DNA of 51,234 nt from Streptomyces sp. DH37 (GCF_029813835.1 NZ_JARVKV010000051.1:1-51234), one strand, 5' to 3'. Counted from the stretch's first letter, positions 15,751-24,468 are shown. Notes: generated from the sequence alone by a model not told the origin. A program made the numbers and translations.

Positions 15751-17406
15751 TCAGCCCACGGCCTTCGCCGCCGCGCGGCCCGCGGCGCGGCCCGAGAAGA
15801 GGCAGCCGCCCAGGAAGGTGCCCTCCAGGGAGCGGTAGCCGTGCATGCCGCCCCCGCCGAACCCGGCGGCCTCCCCCGCCGCGTAGAGGCCGGGCAGCAC
15901 CTCGCCGCCCCCGGTGAGGACGCGGGAGGACAGGTCGGTCTCCAGGCCGCCGAGGGTCTTGCGGGTGAGGATGTTCAGGCGCACGGCGATCAGCGGGCCC
16001 GCCCCGGGGTCCAGCAGGCGGTGCGGCGGGGCGACGCGGATCAGCTTGTCGCCGAGGTAGGTGCGGGCGCCGCGGACGGCCGTGATCTGGAGGTCCTTGG
16101 TGAAGGTGTTGCCGATCTCGCGGTCGCGGGCGGTGATCTCGCGGCGCAGGGCGGTCTCGTCGATCAGGTCCTCGCCGGTCAGCGCGTTCATGCCGCGCAC
16201 CAGGGCGGACAGGTCGCGCTCGACGACGAAGTCGGCGCCCCGCTCCATGAAGGCGCGCACCGGGCCGGGCGCGCCCGCGCGGGCCCGGCCGAGGACCTGT
16301 CGGACGCTGCGGCCGGTGAGGTCGGGGTTCTGCTCGGAGCCCGAGAGCGCGAACTCCTTCTCGATGATCTTCCGGGTGAGGACGAACCAGGTGTACTCGT
16401 GGCCGGTCCGCATGATGTGCTCGAGGGTGCCGAGGGTGTCGAAGCCGGGGAAGAGCGGCACCGGCAGCCGCTTCCCGGTGGCGTCCAGCCACAGGGACGA
16501 CGGGCCGGGCAGGATGCGGATGCCGTGCCGGGCCCAGACGGGGTTCCAGTTCTCGATGCCCTCGGTGTAGTGCCACATCCGGTCGCGGTTGACGATCCGG
16601 CCGCCGGCCTCCTCGGCGATGCCGAGCATCGCGCCGTCGACGTGGGCGGGGACGCCGGAGAGCATCCGCTTCGGCGGGGTGCCCAGCCGCTCCGGCCAGT
16701 TGGCGCGCACCAGGTCGTGGTTGCCGCCGATGCCGCCGGAGGCGACGACCACGGCCTGGGCCCGCAGGTCGAAGACGCCGGTCGCCTCCCGGCCGCTGGC
16801 CGTGCCGCGTTCGGCGCCGCTGGGGGCGAGCACCTCGCCGGTGACGGTGTCCACGGCGCCCGCGCTGCGGGCGAGGCCGGTGACGCGGTGCCGGAAGCGC
16901 AGGTCGACCAGGCCCCGCTCGGCCGCCTCCCGCACACGCCGCTCGAAGGGTTCGACCAGGCCGGGCCCGGTGCCCCAGGTGATGTGGAAGCGCGGCACCG
17001 AGTTGCCGTGGCCGGTGGCGCCGTAGCCGCCGCGCTCGGCCCAGCCGACGACGGGGAACAGCCGCACGCCCCGGGCGCGCAGCCAGGCCCGCTTCTCGCC
17101 GGCGGCGAAGTCGACGTACGCCTCGGCCCAGCGGCGCGGCCAGGCGTCCTCCTCGCGGTCGAAGCCGGCCGTGCCGAGCCAGTCCTGCCAGGCCAGTTCG
17201 CGGCTGTCGCGGATGCGCATGCGGCGCTGCTCGGGGGAGTCGACGAGGAACAGGCCGCCGAAGGACCAGTGCGCCTGGCCGCCCAGCGACGCCTCGGGCT
17301 CCTGGTCGAGCAGGATCACCTTCCGCCCGGCGTCGGCCAGTTCGGCGGTGGCCGCGAGCCCGGCCAGGCCGGCCCCGATCACGATCACGTCGGCGTCGTA
17401 CGCCAT
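15751..17406 (-). CDS. FAD-binding dehydrogenase (fumarate reductase / ketosteroid dehydrogenase-like)
   Basis: A 551-aa flavoprotein with an N-terminal FAD motif (VIVIGAGLAGLAATAELADAG) and a C-terminal FAD segment LPGLYAAGEAAGFGGGGMHG. The YRSLEGTFLGGCLFSGR ending and length match the FAD-binding dehydrogenase family related to 3-ketosteroid-delta1-dehydrogenase and fumarate reductase flavoproteins. The substrate is not known. The ATG has GAGGAG about 13 nt and GGTGGG about 4 nt upstream. It is divergent from a NUDIX gene, with 97 nt between the starts. No iron-sulfur or cytochrome partner is nearby. Confidence 0.9.
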   Translation of the reverse strand: MAYDADVIVIGAGLAGLAATAELADAGRKVILLDQEPEASLGGQAHWSFGGLFLVDSPEQRRMRIRDSRELAWQDWLGTAGFDREEDAWPRRWAEAYVDFAAGEKRAWLRARGVRLFPVVGWAERGGYGATGHGNSVPRFHITWGTGPGLVEPFERRVREAAERGLVDLRFRHRVTGLARSAGAVDTVTGEVLAPSGAERGTASGREATGVFDLRAQAVVVASGGIGGNHDLVRANWPERLGTPPKRMLSGVPAHVDGAMLGIAEEAGGRIVNRDRMWHYTEGIENWNPVWARHGIRILPGPSSLWLDATGKRLPVPLFPGFDTLGTLEHIMRTGHEYTWFVLTRKIIEKEFALSGSEQNPDLTGRSVRQVLGRARAGAPGPVRAFMERGADFVVERDLSALVRGMNALTGEDLIDETALRREITARDREIGNTFTKDLQITAVRGARTYLGDKLIRVAPPHRLLDPGAGPLIAVRLNILTRKTLGGLETDLSSRVLTGGGEVLPGLYAAGEAAGFGGGGMHGYRSLEGTFLGGCLFSGRAAGRAAAKAVG

Positions 17407-17503
17407 CTGCCCACCCGCTCCTCGGCTCGTCCGCGCTGGTGAACCGGAGGGTAACCGCCCGCCCGGGCGCACGGCACCCCCCACGGGTTGCTTTGATGGT
17501 CGG

Positions 17504-18052
17504 ATGACGAGCGAGGAGACGGCGGGCCGGTCCGCGGACGAGCTGCTGGACATCGTGGACGCGTACGACCGTGTGATCGGGCGGGCCCGGCGCGGTACGG
17601 CCGTCGCCCGGCGGATGCGGCACCGCTGCGTGTCGGTGCGGGTGCGCGACGCCGAGGGGCGGATCTTCGTGCACCGCCGCACCCCGGACAAGCTGGTCTT
17701 CCCCTCGATGTACGACGTGGTGGTCGGGGGCGTGGTCGGCGCGGGCGAGAGCTACGACGAGGCGGCACTGCGCGAGGCCGAGGAGGAGCTGGGGGTGAGC
17801 GGGCTGCCGCGCCCGGAGTACCGGCTGACGTTCCTGTACGAGTCGCCGGAGCACACCTGGTTCCTGGCCGTGTACGAGGTGCGGTGCGACCTGCCGGTGC
17901 GCCCGCAGGCCGAGGAGGTCGCCTGGTGGGACTTCCTGCCGGAGGACGAGCTGGAGCGGCGGCTGGCGGAGTGGGACGTGGTGCCCGACGGGCTGGAGTG
18001 CCACCGGCGGCTGAGGGAGTGGCACCGGGAGCGCGGCGGGAGCCCCGCGTAG
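17504..18052 (+). CDS. NUDIX hydrolase
   Basis: A 182-aa NUDIX pyrophosphohydrolase. The full Nudix box is present (G-x5-E-x7-REAEEELGV within the GGVVGAGESYDEAALRE stretch). The N-terminal part (DIVDAYDRVIGRARRGTAVARRMRHR) resembles the isopentenyl diphosphate isomerase-like and YfcD-type NUDIX subgroup. The NUDIX substrate cannot be read directly. Spacing and orientation put it first in a run NUDIX - DUF202 - DUF202 - gluconokinase. No Shine-Dalgarno is obvious, so it may be leaderless. Confidence 0.9.
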   Translation: MTSEETAGRSADELLDIVDAYDRVIGRARRGTAVARRMRHRCVSVRVRDAEGRIFVHRRTPDKLVFPSMYDVVVGGVVGAGESYDEAALREAEEELGVSGLPRPEYRLTFLYESPEHTWFLAVYEVRCDLPVRPQAEEVAWWDFLPEDELERRLAEWDVVPDGLECHRRLREWHRERGGSPA

Positions 18053-18062
18053 GGTCGGGAGC

Positions 18063-18473
18063 ATGATCGAACGCCTCTGGGACCGGCTCCGGGACCCGGT
18101 GCGGCTGTGGCTGGCGCCGGAGCGGATGCGGACCGAGGGCACCACCCCCGACTACCGCTTCTCGCTGGCCAACGAGCGGACCTTCCTGGCGTGGATCCGC
18201 ACCTCGCTGGCGCTGGTCGCGGGCGGCATCGCGGTGGACCAGTTCCTGACGGGGATGCGCGCCGGGGCGCGGACGGCGATCGCCGTGGTGCTGCTGGCGG
18301 GCGGCGCGCTGTGCGCGGTGCGGGCGGTCAACCACTGGCTGCGCACCGAGCGGGCCATGCGGCGCGGCGAGGACCTGCCGCTGTCCCGCTTCCCCGTCCT
18401 GCTGGCGCTGGGCACGGCGGTGGCCGCGCTGGTGGTGGTGGCCGGGGTGGTGCTCGGGGAGCTGGGCCGGTGA
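18063..18473 (+). CDS. YidH/DUF202 family membrane protein
   Basis: A 136-aa inner-membrane protein of the YidH/DUF202 family, recognised by SLANERTFLAWIRTSLALVAGG. Three membrane helices can be seen: LAWIRTSLALVAGGIAVDQF, AIAVVLLAGGALCAVRAV and FPVLLALGTAVAALVVVAGV. Function unknown. It overlaps the next DUF202 gene by four bases (GTGA). Confidence 0.88.
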   Translation: MIERLWDRLRDPVRLWLAPERMRTEGTTPDYRFSLANERTFLAWIRTSLALVAGGIAVDQFLTGMRAGARTAIAVVLLAGGALCAVRAVNHWLRTERAMRRGEDLPLSRFPVLLALGTAVAALVVVAGVVLGELGR

Positions 18474-18823
18474 GCGCGGACCGCCGGCCCCGCGACGGCG
18501 GGTCCCGCGGGGCCGGGGCGGCCGTACGCGATCCGGCCGCGCAGCCGGAGCGCACCCGGATGGCGTGGCGGCGCACCACCCTCGCCTTCGCGGTGGTGGT
18601 GGCGCTGCTGGCCCGCGGGGCGGTGCACGACGGCGGGCCGCCGCGGGCGTACGCGGCGGCGCTGGGGGCGCTGGTGTGGCTGGCGTTCCTGGCAGTGGCC
18701 CACCGCCGCGCCCGCGCGCTGGATGTGCCCCGCCCGGGTCCGCTGGGTACGCGCACGGCGTACGCGGCGGTCGTCTGTACGCTGGCCGTGCCGATTTCAG
18801 GAGTGGTGGTGTGGCTGTGGTGA
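18470..18823 (+). CDS. DUF202 family membrane protein
   Basis: A 117-aa second DUF202 member with the core RTRMAWRRTTLAFAVVVALLARGAV and two more hydrophobic helices, the last ending at VVVWLW. The N-terminal 35 residues are basic and cytosolic. Paired DUF202 genes are common in actinobacteria and may form a heteromer; that is inference. It overlaps the previous gene by four bases and the gluconokinase start by 13. Confidence 0.85.
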   Translation: MSADRRPRDGGSRGAGAAVRDPAAQPERTRMAWRRTTLAFAVVVALLARGAVHDGGPPRAYAAALGALVWLAFLAVAHRRARALDVPRPGPLGTRTAYAAVVCTLAVPISGVVVWLW

Positions 18824-19314
18824 GTGCGCTCGTCGTGGTGATGGGTGTGTCCGGGTCCGGGAAGACGACGGTGGGCACGGCCCTGGCGGAACGGCTGGGG
18901 GTGCCGTACGCGGAGGCCGACGACTTCCACCCGCCGGAGAACGTGGCGAAGATGGCGTCGGGCGTCCCGCTGACCGACGCCGACCGCGACCCCTGGCTGG
19001 ACGCGATCGCCGCCTGGCTCAAGGCCCAGGACGGGGAGGGCGGCGTGGTCACCTGCTCCGCCCTCAAGCGCGCCTACCGCGACCGGTTGCGCCGGGCCGC
19101 GCCGGAGGTGTTCTTCCTCCACCTCGACGGCTCCCCCGAGCTGATCGGCGGTCGACTGGCGGGCCGCGAGGGCCACTTCATGCCGCCCGCGCTGCTGAGG
19201 TCCCAGTTCGAGACGCTGGAGCCGCTGGACGCGGACGAGGCGGGCGCGGCCGTCCCCATCGACGGGACGCCGGACGAGGTCACGGAGCTGGCCGTCGCCG
19301 CCGTCCCCCGCTGA
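18811..19314 (+). CDS. gntK: Gluconokinase
   Basis: A 167-aa gluconokinase that phosphorylates D-gluconate to 6-phosphogluconate with ATP. It has the P-loop GVSGSGKTT, the substrate signature ADDFHPPENVAKMASGVPLTDADR, and the family stretch CSALKRAYRDRLR. The GTG at 18811 is chosen because AGGAG lies 7 nt upstream; later GTG and ATG codons are less well placed. Unusually, no gluconate permease or GntR regulator is next to it. Instead it is embedded behind two DUF202 genes. Its end overlaps the convergent gene by 35 nt. Confidence 0.92.
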   Translation: MAVVSALVVVMGVSGSGKTTVGTALAERLGVPYAEADDFHPPENVAKMASGVPLTDADRDPWLDAIAAWLKAQDGEGGVVTCSALKRAYRDRLRRAAPEVFFLHLDGSPELIGGRLAGREGHFMPPALLRSQFETLEPLDADEAGAAVPIDGTPDEVTELAVAAVPR

Positions 19315-20275
19315 CGCGCCGCCGGCTCCGGGGCGCGTGCCGCAGCCGGTGGGCCAGGGCGCGGACCGCGCGGTCGGCGGCCGCGGGCTCGGCGAGCATG
19401 CCGCGCGCCAGGGCCTGGCGGACCTCGGGGGTGCGCCCCGCGGCGACCACGGCCAGGGACTCGGCGAGCGCCCGGGGAAGCGCCTGGTGGCGGGGCGGCC
19501 GGCCGGCGTCCTCGTCGAACCAGCGCTCCGCGGGGAACGAGCGGTGCACCTTGGGCTGGTGGTCGCCGAACCAGCCCCACACCGCCCCGTGCAGCGAGAC
19601 GTTCACCACGTTGCCCGCGGGCAGCGTGCGCGTCCAGGCGTGGCTCCCGCTCTGCTGCCAGCGGGGGTGGTGGGGGCTGGTCCTGCCGCGCCAGGTGACG
19701 CCGACGTACCGCAGGGTGCGGCGGATCACCGGCCACGGCTCGCGGTTCTCCTCGGCCCAGGCGGCGATCTCGCGGTGCAGGAGGGCGAAGGTGTCGCCGG
19801 AGTGCACCACGTCCACCAGGGCGACCGGCCGTCCGCGGCGGGCCAGGTCGTACGGGCTCAGCCCGGTGGCGGCGAGGTGTTCGCGCAGCCTGGCCCGGGC
19901 CCCGGGGGGAACGCCCCGCCACAGCCCGGCGCCGGAGACCGGCAGCCGCCGCAGGCCCGGCCGGTCGCGCGGGGGCACGTCCTCGACGGCGCCGGTGAGC
20001 AGGTCGTACATGCTGTCCAGGGAGCGTCCGACGAAGCACAGGTCCCCGGCGCCGGAGCGGGCCAGCACCTTGGCCGCGCAGTCGGTGAGCTCGTCCAGGT
20101 ACCACAGGTCGGCGGGCGGGGCGCCGGCGGCGAGGGCGCCGATCCGGTCGGGGCGGCCCGTCCGGCCGGAGCCGGCCAGTGTCCAGCGGAAGGGGCGCGG
20201 CGGCGCGGGCCGCGGGGCCCGGGGCGGTCGGTGGGGCACGGCGCCAGTCCACCACCGCGCCGCCCGGCCGGTCAT
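19280..20275 (-). CDS. Phosphoribosyltransferase-like hypothetical protein
   Basis: A 331-aa protein without a clear family name. Residues 151-162 (VALVDVVHSGDT) resemble the PRPP-binding loop of type I phosphoribosyltransferases, but the usual second acidic residue is replaced. FVGRSLDSMYDLL at 81-93 could be the preceding strand-loop. The C-terminal half is rich in Trp and His (GAVWGWFGDHQPKVHRSF). The ATG at 20275 is chosen over ATG 20305, because the latter lies inside a TetR-like operator. Neither has a good Shine-Dalgarno. The 3' end overlaps gluconokinase by 35 nt. The enzymatic role is a guess. Confidence 0.65.
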   Translation of the reverse strand: MTGRAARWWTGAVPHRPPRAPRPAPPRPFRWTLAGSGRTGRPDRIGALAAGAPPADLWYLDELTDCAAKVLARSGAGDLCFVGRSLDSMYDLLTGAVEDVPPRDRPGLRRLPVSGAGLWRGVPPGARARLREHLAATGLSPYDLARRGRPVALVDVVHSGDTFALLHREIAAWAEENREPWPVIRRTLRYVGVTWRGRTSPHHPRWQQSGSHAWTRTLPAGNVVNVSLHGAVWGWFGDHQPKVHRSFPAERWFDEDAGRPPRHQALPRALAESLAVVAAGRTPEVRQALARGMLAEPAAADRAVRALAHRLRHAPRSRRRVSGGRRRRPAP

Positions 20276-20303
20276 CCGGTTTTCCGGCCCCTCTCTGGAC
20301 TCC

Positions 20304-20321
20304 ATACCGACTGGTCGGCAT
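20304..20321. promoter_or_regulatory. TetR-type operator upstream of the APH/acyl-CoA dehydrogenase operon
   Basis: ATACCGACTGGTCGGCAT is an inverted repeat (ATnCCGAC/GTCGGnAT) 49 nt before the phosphotransferase ATG. Its left half, ATACCGACTGGT, is identical on the minus strand to the site in front of the SDR-TetR operon at 27775-27792. Confidence 0.6.
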
Positions 20322-20369
20322 CATTACCCGGTACGTACGACCACCTTCTCCCCGCCGAGGAGCCTTCCG

Positions 20370-21392
20370 ATGACCGAGCACCACCCACCGGGCCTCGATC
20401 CCGCGCGGCTGCGCGCGTACCTGGACGCCGAGCGCCCGGGGCTCGTCCGGGGGCCCCTGAGCGCGGAGCTGATCGAGGGCGGCCGGTCGAACCTCACCTA
20501 CCGGGTGACCGACGGCTCCTCCCGCTGGGTGGTGCGGCGGCCTCCGCTGGGCCACGTCCTGGCCACCGCCCACGACATGGCCCGCGAGCACCGGGTGATC
20601 AGCGCGCTGGGCCCCACCGACGTGCCCGTGCCCGGCACGGTGCTGCTGTGCGAGGACGACTCGGTCCTCGGTGCGCCCTTCTACGTGATGGAGTACGTGG
20701 AGGGCACGCCGTACCGCACCGCCGGACAACTCGTCCCGCTCGGCCCCGAGCGCACCCGCGCGCTGGTGCTCGGCCTGGCGGACGCCCTGGTGAAGCTGCA
20801 CTCGGTCGACCCGGCCTCCGTCGGCCTGGGCGACTTCGGGCGGCCGGACGGCTTCCTGGAGCGGCAGCTCCGGCGCTGGGGCAAGCAGCTGGACGCCTCC
20901 CGCAGCCGCGAGCTGCCCGGCATCGACGAGCTGCACGCCTCCCTCGGCGGCCGGCTGCCCCGCTCCCCCGCCCCCGCGATCGTCCACGGCGACTACCGGC
21001 TGGACAACGTGCTCGTCGGCGCGGACGACGGGATCGCCGCCATCCTCGACTGGGAGATGTCCACCCTCGGCGACCCGCTGACCGACCTCGGCCTGCTGGT
21101 GATGTACAGCAGCCAGCGGCACGTCCCCGGCGCCCCCATCGCCACCACGCGCGAGGCGCCCGGCCACCCCGACGCGCGGGAGCTGATCGAGCGGTACGCG
21201 TCCCTGTCGGGCCGCGACGTCTCCGACATCGCCTGGTACACGGCGTTCGCCTACTTCAAGCTCGCCGTGATCCTGGAGGGCATCCACTACCGCTACACCC
21301 TCGGGCGGACCGTCGGCGCGGGCTTCGACCGCATCGGCGCCCTCGTCCCCCTCTTCGTCTCGAACGGCCTCACCACCCTTCAGGAGGGCTAG
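20370..21392 (+). CDS. Aminoglycoside phosphotransferase-like kinase (ACAD10/11 partner type)
   Basis: A 340-aa protein-kinase-fold phosphotransferase of the family found fused or next to ACAD10/11-like acyl-CoA dehydrogenases. The catalytic loop VHGDYRLDNVLV is near 206-215, and the metal site AILDWEMSTLGDPLTDLG follows. In human ACAD11 the kinase domain phosphorylates 4-hydroxy acids before the dehydrogenase part acts; a similar role with the next gene is a reasonable inference. The start has GAGGAG upstream, and only six bases separate it from the acyl-CoA dehydrogenase gene. An inverted repeat in front suggests TetR control. Confidence 0.9.
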   Translation: MTEHHPPGLDPARLRAYLDAERPGLVRGPLSAELIEGGRSNLTYRVTDGSSRWVVRRPPLGHVLATAHDMAREHRVISALGPTDVPVPGTVLLCEDDSVLGAPFYVMEYVEGTPYRTAGQLVPLGPERTRALVLGLADALVKLHSVDPASVGLGDFGRPDGFLERQLRRWGKQLDASRSRELPGIDELHASLGGRLPRSPAPAIVHGDYRLDNVLVGADDGIAAILDWEMSTLGDPLTDLGLLVMYSSQRHVPGAPIATTREAPGHPDARELIERYASLSGRDVSDIAWYTAFAYFKLAVILEGIHYRYTLGRTVGAGFDRIGALVPLFVSNGLTTLQEG

Positions 21393-21398
21393 ACAGCC

Positions 21399-22625
21399 AT
21401 GGACTTCGAATTCGACGCCCGCACCGAGGAGCTCCGCGGGAGGCTGCTGGCCTTCATGGACGAGCACGTCTACCCGGCGGAGGCGGTGGCCGGCGAGCAG
21501 CGCGCGGCGCTGGACTCGCCGTGGCGCACCCCGCCGGTGGTGGCGGAGCTGAAGGCCGCGGCCCGCGAGCAGGGGCTGTGGAACCTCTTCCTGCCCGACG
21601 CCGAGCACGGCGCCGGGCTGACCAACCTCCAGTACGCGCCGCTGGCGGAGATCACCGGCCGCAGCCCGCAGCTCGCCCCGACCGCGACCAACTGCGCCGC
21701 CCCGGACACCGGCAACATGGAGGTGCTGGCGCAGTTCGGCAGCGCCGAGCAGCGCGAGCGGTGGCTGAAGCCGCTGCTGGCCGGGGAGATCCGGTCGGCC
21801 TTCGCGATGACCGAGCCGGAGGTCGCCTCCTCGGACGCCACCAACATCGAGACGCGGATCCGGCGCGAGGGCGACGAGTACGTCATCACCGGCCGCAAGT
21901 GGTACATCTCCGGGGCGATGAACCCCGACTGCGCGGTCTTCATCGTGATGGGCAAGACCGACCCGGACGGCGACGACATCCGCCGCCAGCAGTCCATGGT
22001 GCTGGTGCCGCGCGACACCCCGGGCGTCGAGGTGCGGCGGGCGATGACGGTCTACGGCTACGAGGACCACTGGCACGGCGGCCACGCCGAGGTGTTCTTC
22101 CACGACGTGCGCGTCCCCGTGGCCAACCTGATCGGCGAGGAGGGCGGCGGCTTCGCCATCGCCCAGGCCCGCCTGGGCCCCGGCCGCATCCACCACTGCA
22201 TGCGGCTGATCGGCATGGCCGAGCGGGCCGTCGAGCTGATGTGCCGCCGCGCCACCTCCCGTACCGCCTTCGGCAGGCCGCTGGCCGCGCAGGGCGTCGT
22301 CCAGCAGTGGATCGCCGACGCGCGGGTGTCGGTGGAGCAGCTGCGGCTGCTGGTGCTCAAGACGGCCTGGCTGATGGACACCGTCGGCAACCGCGGCGCG
22401 CACACCGAGATCCAGGCCATCAAGATCGCGGTGCCGCGCACGGTCGTGGGCATCCTGGACCGCGCGGTGCAGCTGCACGGCGCGGGCGGCGTCAGCCAGG
22501 ACTTCCCCCTCGCCGAGCTGTGGGCCGGCGCCCGCACCCTCCAGCTCGCGGACGGCCCGGACGAGGTCCACCAGCGCTCGCTGGCCCGCCGCGAGCTGAA
22601 GCGCTTCGCCGCCGACCGGCCCTGA
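21399..22625 (+). CDS. Acyl-CoA dehydrogenase (ACAD10/11-like)
   Basis: A 408-aa flavin acyl-CoA dehydrogenase. FAMTEPEVASSDATNIET is the flavin/substrate loop, and the middle domain has RKWYISGAMNPDCAVFIVMGKT. The helical C-terminal domain ends with LADGPDEVHQRSLARRELKR, the pattern of the long-chain or hydroxyacyl ACAD10/11 group. It works downstream of the APH-like kinase in the same operon, probably in catabolism of 4-hydroxy or branched acids. A long hairpin terminates the unit. Confidence 0.92.
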   Translation: MDFEFDARTEELRGRLLAFMDEHVYPAEAVAGEQRAALDSPWRTPPVVAELKAAAREQGLWNLFLPDAEHGAGLTNLQYAPLAEITGRSPQLAPTATNCAAPDTGNMEVLAQFGSAEQRERWLKPLLAGEIRSAFAMTEPEVASSDATNIETRIRREGDEYVITGRKWYISGAMNPDCAVFIVMGKTDPDGDDIRRQQSMVLVPRDTPGVEVRRAMTVYGYEDHWHGGHAEVFFHDVRVPVANLIGEEGGGFAIAQARLGPGRIHHCMRLIGMAERAVELMCRRATSRTAFGRPLAAQGVVQQWIADARVSVEQLRLLVLKTAWLMDTVGNRGAHTEIQAIKIAVPRTVVGILDRAVQLHGAGGVSQDFPLAELWAGARTLQLADGPDEVHQRSLARRELKRFAADRP

Positions 22626-22647
22626 CGGCCCGCGCCCACGGGGCGTA

Positions 22648-22696
22648 CGCGTGCCGGGGACCGCCGCGAGACCGCCGCGGCGGCCCCCGGCACGCG
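22648..22696 (+). terminator. Terminator after the APH/ACAD operon
   Basis: A 12-bp outer stem (22648-22659 with 22685-22696) plus an inner CCGCCGCG/CGCGGCGG stem starts 23 nt after the dehydrogenase stop. Confidence 0.75.
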
Positions 22697-22824
22697 AGGG
22701 CGGTTGGGACCACACCCCTTGGAAGGACGCTCCTGACGCCCGGAGCGGGATGCGGCGCCCGGACCGCCCCACCGAGTCGTCCCCCTCCCGCGGCCCGTCC
22801 GGAGTCCTGTCCTGCGCTCCTCGC

Positions 22825-23322
22825 ATGGACGGCTTCCCCTGCTCCTGCCTCCTTTGCGAACCCCCGGCGAGGGGAACCGCCCGGGAGGAGCGCGACCGCC
22901 GGACAGCCGCGAGCGTGACCGACTTCGGCCGGCATGTGAGGGGCGTGGGTGCGAATGGCGACGCACCTGCTAACCGGGCCTACTCCAACGGGCCCTGGCG
23001 CACACTGCGCGGTCCCGGGGTCTGCGTCTTCGGGCTGCGCGTCGAGACGACGACGCCGATCGTGAACACCGTGGGCGCAGCGATCCGCGACGGACACCAG
23101 GCCGCGATCCGTCCTGTTCACCCCAGATGGTACACGGACTTCCTCGGCGCCGGCATCGACTTCCACCAGGCTCCTCCACTGCCGATCACGCGGCTTTTCC
23201 GGCCGGACGGGGCCGGGCGTTTCCCGTGGGAAGAGGAGGCCGAGGAGCACTGCCGCGCAAGCCGGCCGCTGTTCTGGGTTCCGAGGAGCGGAACCGCCGG
23301 CCCGTGGTCCGGGATCGGGTGA
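22825..23322 (+). pseudogene. DUF4262 family protein, shortened and probably decayed
   Basis: A 165-aa open frame that matches DUF4262: an N-terminal Cys pair (CSCLLC), VCVFGLRVETTTPIVNTVG in the middle, and the well-kept C-terminal block RPVHPRWYTDFLGAG ... GRFPWEEEAEEHCRASRPLFWVP. Two things look wrong. The usual WAYSIGL is RAYSNGP, and about 15 residues normally between the FGL helix and RPVHP are missing. The ATG has no Shine-Dalgarno. The frame is intact, so a functional divergent protein cannot be excluded. It sits in a stretch with other gene remnants. Confidence 0.6.
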
Positions 23323-23451
23323 GGTTGGCGCGACCTGCTGCGTCGCGTGTGTCCGGGCCGGGAGATCGAGGAGGGTACGGGCTCAAGTCTTCAGGACGGC
23401 GTGTACCCGCTCGTTGCGGCCGGCGTCGGCCGACCCGGCCGACAGCGGTTG

Positions 23452-23745
23452 TCAACGCGGGCCGCCTTCCGCCGTCCTCGGACGGCCGGGGTCCCCCGTT
23501 TCCGTCAACCACCGCTTCCGGGCACTGTGCCGCACCCACGTACCGGTGAGCGCCACAGTGAGTCCGTACGCCAGGGCCGCCCATGGGTAAGGGGCGATCT
23601 TCATAAGCTTCACCACCCCCAGCGCAACGACGATCAGAGCCGGCAGCAGAAGGGGGATCGTGAGGGCGTGACGCAGTACGTATCCGGTCGGAGGACCGGA
23701 CGGCAGGGGTTTCCGTATCACGACGGTGTCCTGATCAGGCTCCAT
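23452..23745 (-). CDS. Small two-helix membrane protein
   Basis: A 97-aa hypothetical protein with two membrane helices, ALTIPLLLPALIVVALGVV and YPWAALAYGLTVALTGTWV, between a short acidic N-terminus and a basic C-terminal tail. The family is not recognised. The ATG at 23745 has no Shine-Dalgarno; TACGGT about 7 nt upstream could be a -10 for leaderless expression. It is isolated from its neighbours. Confidence 0.6.
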   Translation of the reverse strand: MEPDQDTVVIRKPLPSGPPTGYVLRHALTIPLLLPALIVVALGVVKLMKIAPYPWAALAYGLTVALTGTWVRHSARKRWLTETGDPGRPRTAEGGPR

Positions 23746-23816
23746 GATGCGACCGTATCGCCGGTGCACGGCTGTTGACGCCGAAGGAGTACCTCTCAGG
23801 TGAAACAGAGCAGTGG

Positions 23817-24308
23817 TCAGGCTTCGTCGGCGGCCTGAGCCCGGTGCTTGCTCCGCTGTTTGAGGCCGGCCCCGGCGGTGTTGCGAATCCGCTTGGTGCG
23901 GCCGCTTTCGGCGAGAACCTCGATGGCCTCAGCGCTCGGCCCACCGGCCGTTTTGAGCTGGAGCCAGTCGGAGGACGCGAGCAGGTCGTCCCGGTGCCAG
24001 GGCAGTTCGAGGGCGATGGCTCGGAAGAGGGACCACTCCCGCAGGCGTCGGACCAGAAAGGGGTGGCGGATCACCACCTGGGTCATCGCCTCCGCCCACT
24101 CCTCGTAGGCGGGGCCGAGGCAGAGCTCCGCGGCTCGGCGGTCCAGGTGCCGCAGTACGGCGGACCGGGCCATCATCTGGTCCGGATCGGTGAGAACGCT
24201 GCCGACCAGGCCGATCTCGTCCGCGGCGGCGACCTGCCGCAACTCGTCCAGGTAGGCCGCGAAGCGAACGTGCTCGTCCGGCTCCCCCAAGATGTCGTGG
24301 ACCTTCAT
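23817..24308 (-). CDS. Hypothetical helical protein
   Basis: A 163-aa protein, largely alpha-helical, with no membrane segment and no motif that I recognise. Segments such as FLVRRLREWSLFRAIALELPWHRDDLLASSDWLQ suggest a compact helical bundle; the last 30 residues are basic. The ATG has CAGGAG 10 nt upstream and overlaps the stop of an upstream frame (ATGA), so it was once coupled to a gene now reduced to its C-terminal end (24305-24436). In related genomes the pair may be an operon; here only the second gene is whole. Confidence 0.65.
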   Translation of the reverse strand: MKVHDILGEPDEHVRFAAYLDELRQVAAADEIGLVGSVLTDPDQMMARSAVLRHLDRRAAELCLGPAYEEWAEAMTQVVIRHPFLVRRLREWSLFRAIALELPWHRDDLLASSDWLQLKTAGGPSAEAIEVLAESGRTKRIRNTAGAGLKQRSKHRAQAADEA

Positions 24309-24436
24309 GCGGCCTGCTCCTGTCGCTCGACCGGGACACCCTTTTCGAAGTGCGCGCCGACGCGGACGACAGTACTCAGGGCGGCGAGGAGGTGGCGGAC
24401 GGCGTCGGGAGTGCGGGCGATGGCCTCGCACCGGTG
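24305..24436 (-). pseudogene. C-terminal remnant of a gene coupled to the 163-aa protein
   Basis: Read on the minus strand, this frame gives a coding-like end (IARTPDAVRHLLAAL ... GVPVERQEQAA) and stops in a TGA that overlaps the next ATG. No start or N-terminal part is present: beyond about 24436 the sequence merges with an opposing GNAT fragment. The parent family is not recognised. Confidence 0.45.
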
Positions 24437-24468
24437 GGAGCGGGCGGCCGGCCCGAGGGGGCGGCCGG

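Noticed and set aside
14281..17442. Plus-strand open frame of over 1000 codons across DUF2330 and the FAD dehydrogenase
   Set aside because: The minus strand encodes two well-recognised families here, and the plus-strand product is repetitive with no domain.
19074..22826. Minus-strand open frame of 1250 codons across the APH/ACAD operon
   Set aside because: It is antisense to two clear enzymes, with low-complexity translation. Only the 19280-20275 minus-strand gene, in another frame, is supported.
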